This document shows, in pieces, positions 1 to 6,343 of a stretch of DNA of 6,858 bases. The first letter of the stretch is position 1. Each line of letters begins with the position of its first letter. The stretch is taken from contig JANYBE010000572.1 in NCBI GenBank assembly GCA_025360945.1, positions 1 to 6,858 of the forward strand, given 5' to 3'. The DNA comes from Rhizobacter sp. Its GTDB lineage: Bacteria > Pseudomonadota > Gammaproteobacteria > Burkholderiales > Burkholderiaceae_C. The notes under the pieces were generated by a model. That model was not told where the DNA came from, searched no databases, and saw only the letters and a list, made by a program, of their open reading frames with translations. The translations under genes were made by a program, and so were the position numbers.

Positions 1-368
1 TGCGTGTCGAAGGCGGAGGCACCGAAGAAGAATGCCGCATAATCGGCTTTGCAATCGCGCATTCGCCGCTCGTGAAGACGGCATTCTTCGCGAGCGACCC
101 GAACCTGGGGCGCATCCTAGCGGCGGTGGGCTATGCGGGGATCGATGACCTTGACCAGACGACCATCGACCTCTTCCTCGACGACGTGCATGTCGCGAAG
201 AACGGCGGCCGCCACCCCGACTACCGCGAGGAAGACGGCCAGCGCGTGATGAAGCAAAGCGAGATCACGGTGCGCGTGCACCTGCACCGCGGTGCCGCCA
301 GCACCACCGTGTGGACCTGCGATCTCAGCTACGACTACGTGAAGATCAACGCGGACTACCGTAGCTGA
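1..368 (+). CDS. argJ: ArgJ, glutamate N-acetyltransferase / amino-acid N-acetyltransferase, C-terminal part (5' end outside window)
   Basis: This is the last 121 codons of ArgJ, the cytoplasmic enzyme that moves the acetyl group from N-acetylornithine to glutamate in the cyclic arginine pathway; some family members also use acetyl-CoA. The reading frame is open from base 3, and the GTG at 72 is an internal valine, not a start. Family hallmarks visible are AIAHSPLVKTAFFASDPN, then GRILAAVGYAG, and the very characteristic C-terminus DLSYDYVKINADYRS. The full protein is normally about 400 residues. The self-cleavage threonine that separates the alpha and beta chains lies upstream, outside the window, so only the beta-chain C-terminus is seen. 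Nothing suggests a broken gene. The next gene on this strand starts 375 bases later behind its own candidate promoter, so argJ is probably the end of its transcription unit. Confidence 0.96.
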   Translation, partial: RVEGGGTEEECRIIGFAIAHSPLVKTAFFASDPNLGRILAAVGYAGIDDLDQTTIDLFLDDVHVAKNGGRHPDYREEDGQRVMKQSEITVRVHLHRGAASTTVWTCDLSYDYVKINADYRS

Positions 369-419
369 GCGAGTGCCGCCGCGCGTGGATATCGCGCAAC
401 GCGTGCGGGTTGGCGCGGC

Positions 420-449
420 TTGCCGGCATGGTCGAGCCGCTGTTAGGAT
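420..449 (+). promoter_or_regulatory. Candidate sigma-70 promoter upstream of the MFS-GNAT unit
   Basis: A -35-like TTGCCG (420-425) is separated by 18 bases from a -10-like TAGGAT (444-449); read as TTAGGA (443-448), the spacer is 17. Transcription would begin near 455-457, giving a leader of about 290 bases before the exporter start codon. Matches to consensus are 4 of 6 in each box, so this is a plausible but unproven call in GC-rich DNA. Confidence 0.4.
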
Positions 450-474
450 CGCCGCTCAAATTCAAGCAGCCGAC

Positions 475-606
475 ATGACACACCACTCCTCACGCCGCAA
501 CGCCATCGCCCCGCGCGATGCGTCGTCTGCTGCGCGGCGAAATGCTGGTGTGCCTATCGTCGTTGCCGGCTACCGGCTGCCCAAGCAGCTCAACGCCGCG
601 CACTAG
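475..606 (+). CDS. Marginal 43-residue ORF in the leader
   Basis: An ATG at 475 opens a 43-codon frame ending in TAG at 604-606. It begins about 20 bases after the likely transcription start of the candidate promoter. The product (begins MTHHSSRRNAIAPRD, ends GYRLPKQLNAAH) is basic, has no signal peptide or membrane segment, and resembles no family I know. There is no good Shine-Dalgarno sequence in front of the ATG. The frame is also open upstream to about 373, but that part would precede the putative transcription start. It could be a leader peptide, a gene remnant or a chance ORF in GC-rich DNA. Chance is the simplest reading. Confidence 0.15.
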   Translation: MTHHSSRRNAIAPRDASSAARRNAGVPIVVAGYRLPKQLNAAH

Positions 607-646
607 CCCTCTCGGCATCCGCCTCCGACGCAGAGGCTTCCGCTGA
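518..646 (+). CDS. Marginal 42-residue ORF with lipoprotein-like N-terminus, ending in hairpin arm 1
   Basis: The ATG at 518 opens a 42-codon frame that closes with TGA at 644-646. The N-terminus MRRLLRGEMLVC has a basic start, a short hydrophobic stretch and then LPATGC, which loosely resembles a lipobox with cysteine at residue 21. The hydrophobic core is short and interrupted by charge, and the rest is Ser/Pro/Arg-rich. No Shine-Dalgarno sequence precedes it. What draws attention is the position of the stop codon, on the last three bases of the first arm of the inverted repeat at 637-660. A ribosome terminating here would mask that arm. A real gene cannot be claimed from this evidence; an internal ATG at 542 is an alternative start. 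Confidence 0.15.
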   Translation: MRRLLRGEMLVCLSSLPATGCPSSSTPRTSPLGIRLRRRGFR

Positions 647-649
647 GAG
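609..649 (+). promoter_or_regulatory. Imperfect inverted repeat competing with hairpin arm 1
   Basis: CTCTCGGC (609-616) can pair with GCTGAGAG (642-649) with one G-T wobble. Inside it GCCTC (621-625) pairs with GAGGC (633-637). Together they make a two-tier stem with a symmetric 4/4 internal loop. It shares bases 637-646 with the perfect hairpin at 637-660, so the two cannot form at once. It may be a real alternative fold or a coincidence in GC-rich sequence. Confidence 0.35.
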
Positions 650-660
650 TTCAGCGGAAG
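637..660 (+). repeat. Perfect 10-bp inverted repeat with 4-base loop (hairpin H1)
   Basis: CTTCCGCTGA (637-646), loop GAGT, then TCAGCGGAAG (651-660). All ten pairs are Watson-Crick. No T-run follows on the + strand and none is seen on the other side, so it is not an ordinary intrinsic terminator. Possible roles are an RNA hairpin in the exporter leader or a dyad-symmetric repressor operator; it sits 84 bases upstream of the exporter start codon. Confidence 0.7.
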
Positions 661-679
661 AACCGGATTTCGAACTCCT

Positions 680-725
680 TCTTTCGCTGCCCCGTCAAGG
701 CGTTCACAAGACGCTGAGCGAAAGA
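680..725 (+). repeat. Second inverted repeat, related to H1 (hairpin H2), just before the MFS ribosome binding site
   Basis: TCTTTCGCT (680-688) pairs perfectly with AGCGAAAGA (717-725). An inner stem, GGCGTT (699-704) with GACGCT (710-715), contains two G-T wobbles and closes a 5-base loop. The arms are close copies of the H1 arms, and the one internal difference in the shared stem (C-G in H1, T-A in H2) preserves pairing. The hairpin ends four bases before the AAAGGG ribosome binding sequence, which it does not cover. Confidence 0.55.
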
Positions 726-729
726 GAAC

Positions 730-735
730 AAAGGG
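730..735 (+). promoter_or_regulatory. Ribosome binding site of the MFS gene
   Basis: AAAGGG lies 8 bases upstream of the ATG at 744, a good distance for a Shine-Dalgarno sequence. It supports this ATG as the start of the exporter and leaves the preceding hairpins in the untranslated leader. Confidence 0.65.
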
Positions 736-743
736 TTAAGACC

Positions 744-2096
744 ATGAATCAGGTCTTGAGGAAATTCACTGGCAGATTGCAGCGCCGCTTCGCGCTGCCT
801 GTCGGTGATCTGTTGCACGACGCGACCTACCGGCGCCTGTGGACGTCGATCCTGATCAGCTCGTTCGGCGGCCAGGTCACGATGCTCGCGCTGCCGCTGA
901 CGGCCGCGGTGCTGCTGCACGCCACGCCAACACAGATGGGCTGGCTCACGAGCATGGAGATCCTGCCGTTCGTGCTGTTCTCGCTGCCCTGCGGCGTGTG
1001 GTTGGACCGGGTGCGCAAGCTGCCGGTCTATATCGCCGGCGAGACGCTGCTAGCGTTCATCGTCGCGGGCGTGCCGCTGGCGTGGTGGCTGGGCTGGTTG
1101 TCGATGCCGTGGATGTACGTCACGGCCTTCTTACTCGGCACGATCTTCACGACCGCCGGCACGGCCGCGCAGATCGTGCTCACACAGGTCGTGGCACGCG
1201 AGCGCCTGGTCGAGGCGCACGCGAAGAACGCGCTCGCGACCTCGGGCGCCGAGGTCGCCGGGCCGGGTCTGGCGGGCGGCCTGATCAAGCTGGTTGGTGC
1301 GCCGCTGGCCTTGCTAGTCGACGCTGTGCTGCTGCTGACGTCGGCGGCGATCCTGCGCGGCATTGTCATCAACGAGGAGCGCGCAATGCGCGCCGATGCG
1401 CACTTCATGCGTGACCTGAAGGCCGGCGTGCGCTTTGTCGCGCGGCACCGGCTGCTGATCGCGCTGGCGATGGCCGTCGGCGTCTGGCAGATGTGCCACA
1501 ACGCGGCCATCGTCGTGCAGATCCTGTTTGCCACGCGAACGTTGGGGCTGTCGGAGCAGGCCGTCGGCCTGAGCTACATGGGCATGGGGCTGGGCACGAT
1601 CGTCGCGAGCGTGTTCGGCAACCGCGTCAGTCGGCATATTGGCCCCGGGCCCTGCCTGGTGCTGGGATTCGCGGTCTGCGGTGCGGGCTGGGTGCTGCTG
1701 GCGGCGGCGCCGGCGAACGCATTCGGCGTCGCCGCGTTCGCGCTGATGCTGATGCTGTTTTCGACCGGTGCGGTGCTGGTGTTCATCAACTTCCTCGCAC
1801 TGCGCCAGGCAGTCACGCCCGCGCCGCTGCTGGGCCGCATGACGAGCACGATGCGATGGCTGATCCTGCTGCCGGCCGGACCGGGTGCGCTGCTCGGTGG
1901 CTGGCTGGGCGAGCACTTCGGGCTGCGCTCGGCGCTCGCTTTTGCCGGTGGCAGCGCGTTGCTGCTGGCATTCGTCGCCTGGCGCACGCCCATCATCCGC
2001 AACGTGCGCAGGCTACCGCAGCCAGAGCAGGAGCGTGACTGGATCGGCGCCGAGGCCGACGTGCGCGCGGCGAACCCCCTGGTCGATACGCTTTGA
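744..2096 (+). CDS. Major facilitator superfamily exporter, MFS_3 / EntS-like (DHA3-type) family
   Basis: A 450-residue inner-membrane transporter with the usual 12-helix layout. Hydrophobic segments fall roughly at residues 33-58, 66-87, 95-115, 121-145, 164-184, 185-208, 234-262, 271-293, 301-321, 325-350, 366-388 and 394-414. Between helices 2 and 3 is a motif-A-like loop, GVWLDRVRK (84-92), with the conserved Asp88 and Arg89. In helix 5, AEVAGPGLAGGL (169-180) matches the GP...GG antiporter motif C. The ALRQAVTPAPLLGRMTS segment (352-368) is typical of this family, which includes the enterobactin exporter EntS and macrolide efflux (Mef) proteins. Proton-coupled efflux of a small molecule is the likely job; the substrate cannot be read from sequence. 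The first 27 or so residues form a basic cytosolic tail. The ATG at 744 is supported by AAAGGG at 730-735. A GNAT acetyltransferase gene follows after 13 bases, probably in the same operon. Length and motifs are intact. Confidence 0.9.
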   Translation: MNQVLRKFTGRLQRRFALPVGDLLHDATYRRLWTSILISSFGGQVTMLALPLTAAVLLHATPTQMGWLTSMEILPFVLFSLPCGVWLDRVRKLPVYIAGETLLAFIVAGVPLAWWLGWLSMPWMYVTAFLLGTIFTTAGTAAQIVLTQVVARERLVEAHAKNALATSGAEVAGPGLAGGLIKLVGAPLALLVDAVLLLTSAAILRGIVINEERAMRADAHFMRDLKAGVRFVARHRLLIALAMAVGVWQMCHNAAIVVQILFATRTLGLSEQAVGLSYMGMGLGTIVASVFGNRVSRHIGPGPCLVLGFAVCGAGWVLLAAAPANAFGVAAFALMLMLFSTGAVLVFINFLALRQAVTPAPLLGRMTSTMRWLILLPAGPGALLGGWLGEHFGLRSALAFAGGSALLLAFVAWRTPIIRNVRRLPQPEQERDWIGAEADVRAANPLVDTL

Positions 2097-2098
2097 TT

Positions 2099-2104
2099 GA
2101 GGAG
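2099..2104 (+). promoter_or_regulatory. Ribosome binding site deciding the acetyltransferase start
   Basis: GAGGAG, overlapping the last bases after the exporter stop, lies 5 bases before the ATG at 2110. The GTG at 2104 also opens the frame, but it sits inside this Shine-Dalgarno sequence and so cannot be served by it. The ATG is therefore preferred, removing two residues from the longest reading. Confidence 0.75.
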
Positions 2105-2109
2105 TGACG

Positions 2110-2682
2110 ATGGAGCCCTTGCTCGAATTCGTGCCCGAGTGCATCACGACGCTGCGCCTGATCGTGCGCAGCGCACGCGCGAGCGACGCACAGGCCGTCA
2201 ACACTGCGGTGGTCGAGTCGATGGACGCGCTGCGGCCGTACATGCCGTGGGCGCAGACCGAACCGTCGCTCGCGCAAAGCGAAGGCGAGTGCCGCCGCAT
2301 GCAAGCCAGAGTCCTGCTGCGCGAGGATTTGCCGATGCTGATATTCGAGCGCGACGAAGACGGCCATGAAGCAGAATTCATCGGTGGTACCGGCCTGCAC
2401 CGCATCGACTGGACGGTGCGGCGTTTCGAGGTCGGCTACTGGTGCCGCAGCAGCCGGGTCGGGCAGGGCTTCGTGAGCGAGGCGGTTGAGGCGGTCACGC
2501 GCTGCGCGTTCGAACAGATGCAGGCCAGGCGCGTCGAGGTGCGCATGGACGACGGCAACGAGCGCAGCTGGCGGGTGGCCGAGCGCGCGGGCTTCACGCT
2601 CGAGGGTGTGCTGCGCAGCCAGAGCCTGACGCCCACCGGCGAGCCGCGCGACACCCGCATCTACGCGAAGACTCAGCTCTGA
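2110..2682 (+). CDS. GNAT family N-acetyltransferase, RimJ/RimL type
   Basis: A 190-residue cytoplasmic acetyltransferase expected to transfer acetyl from acetyl-CoA to an amine. The fold order of the Acetyltransf_3 / RimJ group is visible. TLRLIVRSARASDA (14-27) is the opening strand and helix. EFIGGTGLHRID (89-100) is the central strand. FEVGYWCRSSRVGQGFVSEA (106-125) carries the acetyl-CoA pyrophosphate loop as RVGQGF, a version of the Q/R-x-x-G-x-G/A motif, followed by the long helix EAVEAVTRCAFEQM. ARRVEVRMDDGNERSWRVAERAGFTLEGVLR (139-169) is the usual C-terminal segment, with the Asn-x-x-Ser-x-x-x-Ala-x-x-x-Gly-Phe pattern. The substrate could be a ribosomal protein, another protein N-terminus or a small molecule; sequence does not decide. 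It follows the exporter by 13 bases and is probably co-transcribed with it. Its 3' end overlaps the convergent ugpQ by 10 bases. Confidence 0.9.
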   Translation: MEPLLEFVPECITTLRLIVRSARASDAQAVNTAVVESMDALRPYMPWAQTEPSLAQSEGECRRMQARVLLREDLPMLIFERDEDGHEAEFIGGTGLHRIDWTVRRFEVGYWCRSSRVGQGFVSEAVEAVTRCAFEQMQARRVEVRMDDGNERSWRVAERAGFTLEGVLRSQSLTPTGEPRDTRIYAKTQL

Positions 2683-3434
2683 GCGGACGCGGCGGCGGGC
2701 GAGAAGCGATCGACGGCGTCGGTGATGATGCCGTCGATGCCGATCGCGAGCAGGCGCTGCGCGGTCTCGGTGTCGTTCACCGTATAGGCGAGCGCACGCC
2801 GGCCCGCGTCGTGCAGCCGCGCGATGACTGCTGCATCCATCACCTTGTGGTTGGTGACGACGGCGACGCAGCCGAGCGCTTTCGCTTCGTCGAACCAGCC
2901 TTCGCGCAGCGTGTCGAGCAAGAGCGCGCGCGGCCAGCGGGCGTCGGCGTCCCTGGCGGCGCGCAGCGCGTCGAGGCTGAACGAGCTCAGCAGCGGCGGC
3001 ACGGCCTGGCCCGCCCACAGCCGCGCGACCTCGGTTGCGACCTTGCGGCCAGTCGCTAACTCGTCGCCCGGCGTCGGCTTGATCTCCAGATTGAGCGCGA
3101 AGCCGTTGCCAATGCAGTAGGCCGCGATGGCGTCGAGCGAGAGCAGCGGTTCGCCCGCGAATGCGCGGCTGTGCCAGCCGCCAGCATCGAGTCGCGACAA
3201 CGCGCTCCACTCGAGCAGCGAGGCTGTGCCCTGGCCCGACGAGGTGCGCTCCAGCGTCGCGTCGTGCAGCAGGAAGGGAACGCCGTCGGCGCTCAGCTTC
3301 ACGTCGCATTCGAACGCGCGGTAGCCATGTTGTGCGCCGAGGCGGAACGCCGCGAGCGTGTTCTCGGGCGCGAGCTTGCCGGCGCCGCGATGAGCGACCC
3401 ACAACGGATAAGGCCACGGGCCGGTCAGCGCCAT
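2673..3434 (-). CDS. ugpQ: UgpQ, cytosolic glycerophosphodiester phosphodiesterase
   Basis: A 253-residue enzyme that hydrolyses glycerophosphodiesters (such as glycerophosphocholine or glycerophosphoethanolamine) to sn-glycerol-3-phosphate and the alcohol. GDPD family residues are all in place: HRG at 15-17 with the catalytic His15, APENT at 22-26, the metal-binding pair Glu42/Asp44 in FECDVKLS, the second catalytic His57 in LLHD, the metal ligand Glu117 in LEIKP (116-120), LLSSFS (148-153), and the C-terminal YTVN (217-220) and IITDA (236-240). There is no signal peptide, as in enterobacterial UgpQ (about 247 residues), so it acts on imported diesters in the cytosol. It is the last gene of the operon, beginning 4 bases after the ugpC stop. 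Its ribosome binding site is weak, which suggests translational coupling. Its stop (2673-2675) lies inside the converging acetyltransferase gene. Confidence 0.96.
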   Translation of the reverse strand: MALTGPWPYPLWVAHRGAGKLAPENTLAAFRLGAQHGYRAFECDVKLSADGVPFLLHDATLERTSSGQGTASLLEWSALSRLDAGGWHSRAFAGEPLLSLDAIAAYCIGNGFALNLEIKPTPGDELATGRKVATEVARLWAGQAVPPLLSSFSLDALRAARDADARWPRALLLDTLREGWFDEAKALGCVAVVTNHKVMDAAVIARLHDAGRRALAYTVNDTETAQRLLAIGIDGIITDAVDRFSPAAASAQS

Positions 3435-3438
3435 CGCG

Positions 3439-4506
<1,068 letters not shown>

Positions 4507-4525
4507 GTCTTTGTCTTCTTCTTTT

Positions 4526-5377
4526 CTACTTCTCGGTGTCTACCAAACCCTTGACGAACCACTTCTGCATCAGCATCACGACCAGTGCCGGAGGGATCAT
4601 CGCGAGCATCGCGGTGGCCATCACGAGGTTCCAGTCGTTCGCCGCTTCTCCGCCCGAGATCATGCGTTTGATGCCGATCACGACAGGGTACATGCTCTCG
4701 TTGGTCGTCACGAGCAGCGGCCACAGATATTGATTCCAGCCGTAGATGAACTGGATCACGAAGAGCGCCGCGATGCTGGTGACGGAGAGCGGCAGCAAGA
4801 TGTCCTTGAAGAAGCGCATCGGCCCGGCGCCATCCATGCGCGCGGCCTCGACCAGTTCTTCGGGCACGGTCAGGAAGAATTGCCTGAACAAGAAAGTGGC
4901 CGTCGCCGATGCGATCAGCGGCACCGTCAGTCCGGTGAAGGTGTTGAGCAGTCCGAGGCTGGCGACGACCTGATATGTTGGCCCGATGCGCACCTCGACC
5001 GGCAGCATCAGCGTCATGAAGATCGCCCAGAAGAAGAACATCCGAAAGCGGAACCGGAAGTACACGATCGCGAAGGCCGACAGCAGCGAGATGGCGATCT
5101 TGCCGATGGAGATCACGAGTGCGCTCACCAGGCTCACAAACATCATGCGGCCGACGGCCGCGTTCGAGCCCTGCGAGCTGCCGGTACCGAGCAAAGCCGA
5201 GCGGTAGTTGTCGATCAAGTGCGTGCCGGGCAGCAGCGGCATTGGCGTTTGCAGCACCTCTTCGGCAGTGTGGGTCGAGGCGACGAAGGTGATGTAGACC
5301 GGGAACGCGACCAGGATCACGCCCAGGATCAGGATCACGTGGGCAAGGATGCCAAGTGTGGGGCGGCGCTCGACCAT
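4526..5377 (-). CDS. ugpE: UgpE, permease subunit of the sn-glycerol-3-phosphate ABC importer
   Basis: A 283-residue inner-membrane permease, close to the 281 residues of the enterobacterial protein. Six hydrophobic segments are visible at about 11-32, 81-104, 114-134, 149-168, 199-221 and 252-274. The cytoplasmic EAA loop that docks on the ATPase is EELVEAARMDGAGPMRFF (173-190), with the conserved Glu-Ala-Ala (177-179) and Asp-Gly (182-183). Other strong family matches are LMLPVEVRI (123-131), SATATFLFRQFF (157-168) and FIYGWNQYLWPLL (210-222). The start MVERRP lines up with the enterobacterial MIENRP. Its ATG follows the ugpA stop with only one base between (TGA-c-ATG), so translation is almost certainly coupled; AAGGTG lies 10 bases upstream within ugpA. 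Confidence 0.97.
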   Translation of the reverse strand: MVERRPTLGILAHVILILGVILVAFPVYITFVASTHTAEEVLQTPMPLLPGTHLIDNYRSALLGTGSSQGSNAAVGRMMFVSLVSALVISIGKIAISLLSAFAIVYFRFRFRMFFFWAIFMTLMLPVEVRIGPTYQVVASLGLLNTFTGLTVPLIASATATFLFRQFFLTVPEELVEAARMDGAGPMRFFKDILLPLSVTSIAALFVIQFIYGWNQYLWPLLVTTNESMYPVVIGIKRMISGGEAANDWNLVMATAMLAMIPPALVVMLMQKWFVKGLVDTEK

Positions 5378-5378
5378 G

Positions 5379-6266
5379 TCAGTAGTTCACCTTCTTCTCG
5401 ACAAACCTGAACTGAATGACCGTCAGCACAATCACGATGAACATCAGCACGACCGACTGCGCGGCCGAGCCGCCGAGGTCGAGTGCCTTGAAGCCGTCGT
5501 AGTAGACCTTGTAGACGAGGATGGCAGTGTCCTTGCCCGGGCCGCCTTGCGTGGCCGCGTCGACGATCGCGAAAGTGTCGAAGAACGCGTAGACCATGTT
5601 GATCACGAGCAGGAAGAACGTGGTCGGCGACAGCAGCGGGAACTGGATCGACCAGAAGCGTCGCCACGGGCGCGCGCCATCGATCGCGGCGGCCTCGACC
5701 AATGACTTCGGGATGCTTTGCAGGCCGGCGAGGAAGAACAGGAAGTTGTACGAGATCTGCTTCCAGATCGCGGCCATCACGATCAGCGCCATTGCGTGGT
5801 TCGCGTTCAGCAGCGAGTCCCAGCGGACGCCCAGCGAGCGCAGCCCGTACGACACGATGCCGAAACTGGGCGAGAACATGAACAGCCACAGCACGCCGGC
5901 CACCGCAGGCGCGACCGCGTAGGGCCAAATCAGCAGCGTCTTGTAGATCGCCGCGCCCTTGACGACGCGGTCCGCGAACACCGCAAGCATCAGCGACAGG
6001 CCGATGCCCAGCACCGCGACCAGAACCGAGAAGATCGCGGTGGTCTTGAACGAGGCGAGGTAACCTTCGTCGTTCCAGAGGTTGCGAAAGTTCTCGAGGC
6101 CGACCCATTCGATCGAGCTGCCGAACGCGTCGGATTGCTGTGTCGATTGGATCAACGCCTGCACCGCAGGCCAGAAGAAGAACACCGCGATGACGATCGC
6201 CTGCGGGGCGAGCAAAACCCACGGCAACCATGGGGAATGAAAGACGACACGCTTTTCAGCTGCCAC
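5379..6266 (-). CDS. ugpA: UgpA, permease subunit of the sn-glycerol-3-phosphate ABC importer, GTG start
   Basis: A 295-residue inner-membrane permease, the same length as the enterobacterial UgpA. It pairs with UgpE to form the channel. Six hydrophobic segments are seen at about 14-36, 76-98, 110-132, 158-180, 212-234 and 268-288. The EAA loop is SLVEAAAIDGARPWRRF (188-204), with Glu-Ala-Ala at 191-193 and Asp-Gly at 196-197. Near-invariant family stretches include PYAVAPAVAGVLW (115-127), WKQISYNFLFF (168-178), LVINMVYAFFDTF (220-232) and AAQSVVLMF (268-276). The start is set by exclusion: eight codons upstream of the GTG (6264-6266) there is an in-frame TGA, with no ATG, GTG or TTG between. 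The N-terminus MAAEKRVVFHSPWLP aligns with known UgpA. A GAG triplet about 10 bases upstream is only a weak ribosome binding site. Confidence 0.96.
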   Translation of the reverse strand: MAAEKRVVFHSPWLPWVLLAPQAIVIAVFFFWPAVQALIQSTQQSDAFGSSIEWVGLENFRNLWNDEGYLASFKTTAIFSVLVAVLGIGLSLMLAVFADRVVKGAAIYKTLLIWPYAVAPAVAGVLWLFMFSPSFGIVSYGLRSLGVRWDSLLNANHAMALIVMAAIWKQISYNFLFFLAGLQSIPKSLVEAAAIDGARPWRRFWSIQFPLLSPTTFFLLVINMVYAFFDTFAIVDAATQGGPGKDTAILVYKVYYDGFKALDLGGSAAQSVVLMFIVIVLTVIQFRFVEKKVNY

Positions 6267-6343
6267 GGGATGAATGCTCGCTGGTCATGAAAGCGAAGCC
6301 GGCCGGTCCGCGCAACGCGTCGGGCTCGGCCGGGCAGAGGGGA
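6267..6343 (-). promoter_or_regulatory. 77-base ugpB-ugpA gap with GC-rich stem potential
   Basis: This is the only sizeable gap inside the operon. CCGGCC (6299-6304) can pair with GGCCGG (6328-6333), and within the loop CGCG (6309-6312) can pair with CGCG (6316-6319). No T-run follows in the direction of transcription, so it is not a full intrinsic terminator. Stems between the binding-protein gene and the permease genes of ABC operons often stabilise the upstream mRNA or reduce read-through, so that the binding protein is made in excess. That role is inferred here. Confidence 0.4.

Larger units (their letters stand above)
369..743 (+). other. 375-base interval between argJ and the MFS gene: promoter, marginal small ORFs and structured leader
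   Basis: No gene with recognisable family motifs lies here. The argJ-proximal end has only a weak 5-bp stem (381-385 with 393-397) with no T-run, so no convincing intrinsic terminator follows argJ. A sigma-70-like promoter is suggested at 420-449. Two small open frames (475-606 and 518-646) and a run of inverted repeats (609-725) precede the ribosome binding site of the exporter. From about 661 onward the sequence is visibly less GC-rich than the flanking genes, which fits an untranslated leader. The repeats and ORFs are listed separately. Confidence 0.6.

Noticed and set aside
381..397. Possible terminator after argJ (5-bp GCGCG / CGCGC stem)
   Set aside because: The stem is short, the loop is 7 bases and no T-run follows; such pairs are expected by chance in DNA this GC-rich.
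373..474. N-terminal extension of the small ORF at 475-606, starting at a GTG right after argJ
   Set aside because: It lies largely upstream of the candidate promoter's start site, has no ribosome binding site and shows no recognisable sequence.
1314..1916. - strand open frame (200 codons) opposite the exporter
   Set aside because: Low-complexity Gln/Arg/His translation opposite a well-supported 12-helix transporter; no ribosome binding site or motif.
2104..2109. GTG at 2104 as the start of the acetyltransferase
   Set aside because: It is part of the GAGGAG ribosome binding sequence itself; the ATG at 2110 has correct spacing.
1993..3417. Long - strand open frame (474 codons) across the end of the exporter, the acetyltransferase and ugpQ
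   Set aside because: It covers three genes with clear family motifs in other frames, and its product is an Arg/Ala-rich shadow sequence without domains.
5335..6231. - strand open frame (298 codons) overlapping ugpA in another frame
   Set aside because: UgpA in its own frame matches the family from end to end; the overlapping frame gives an Arg/Gly-rich sequence without motifs.
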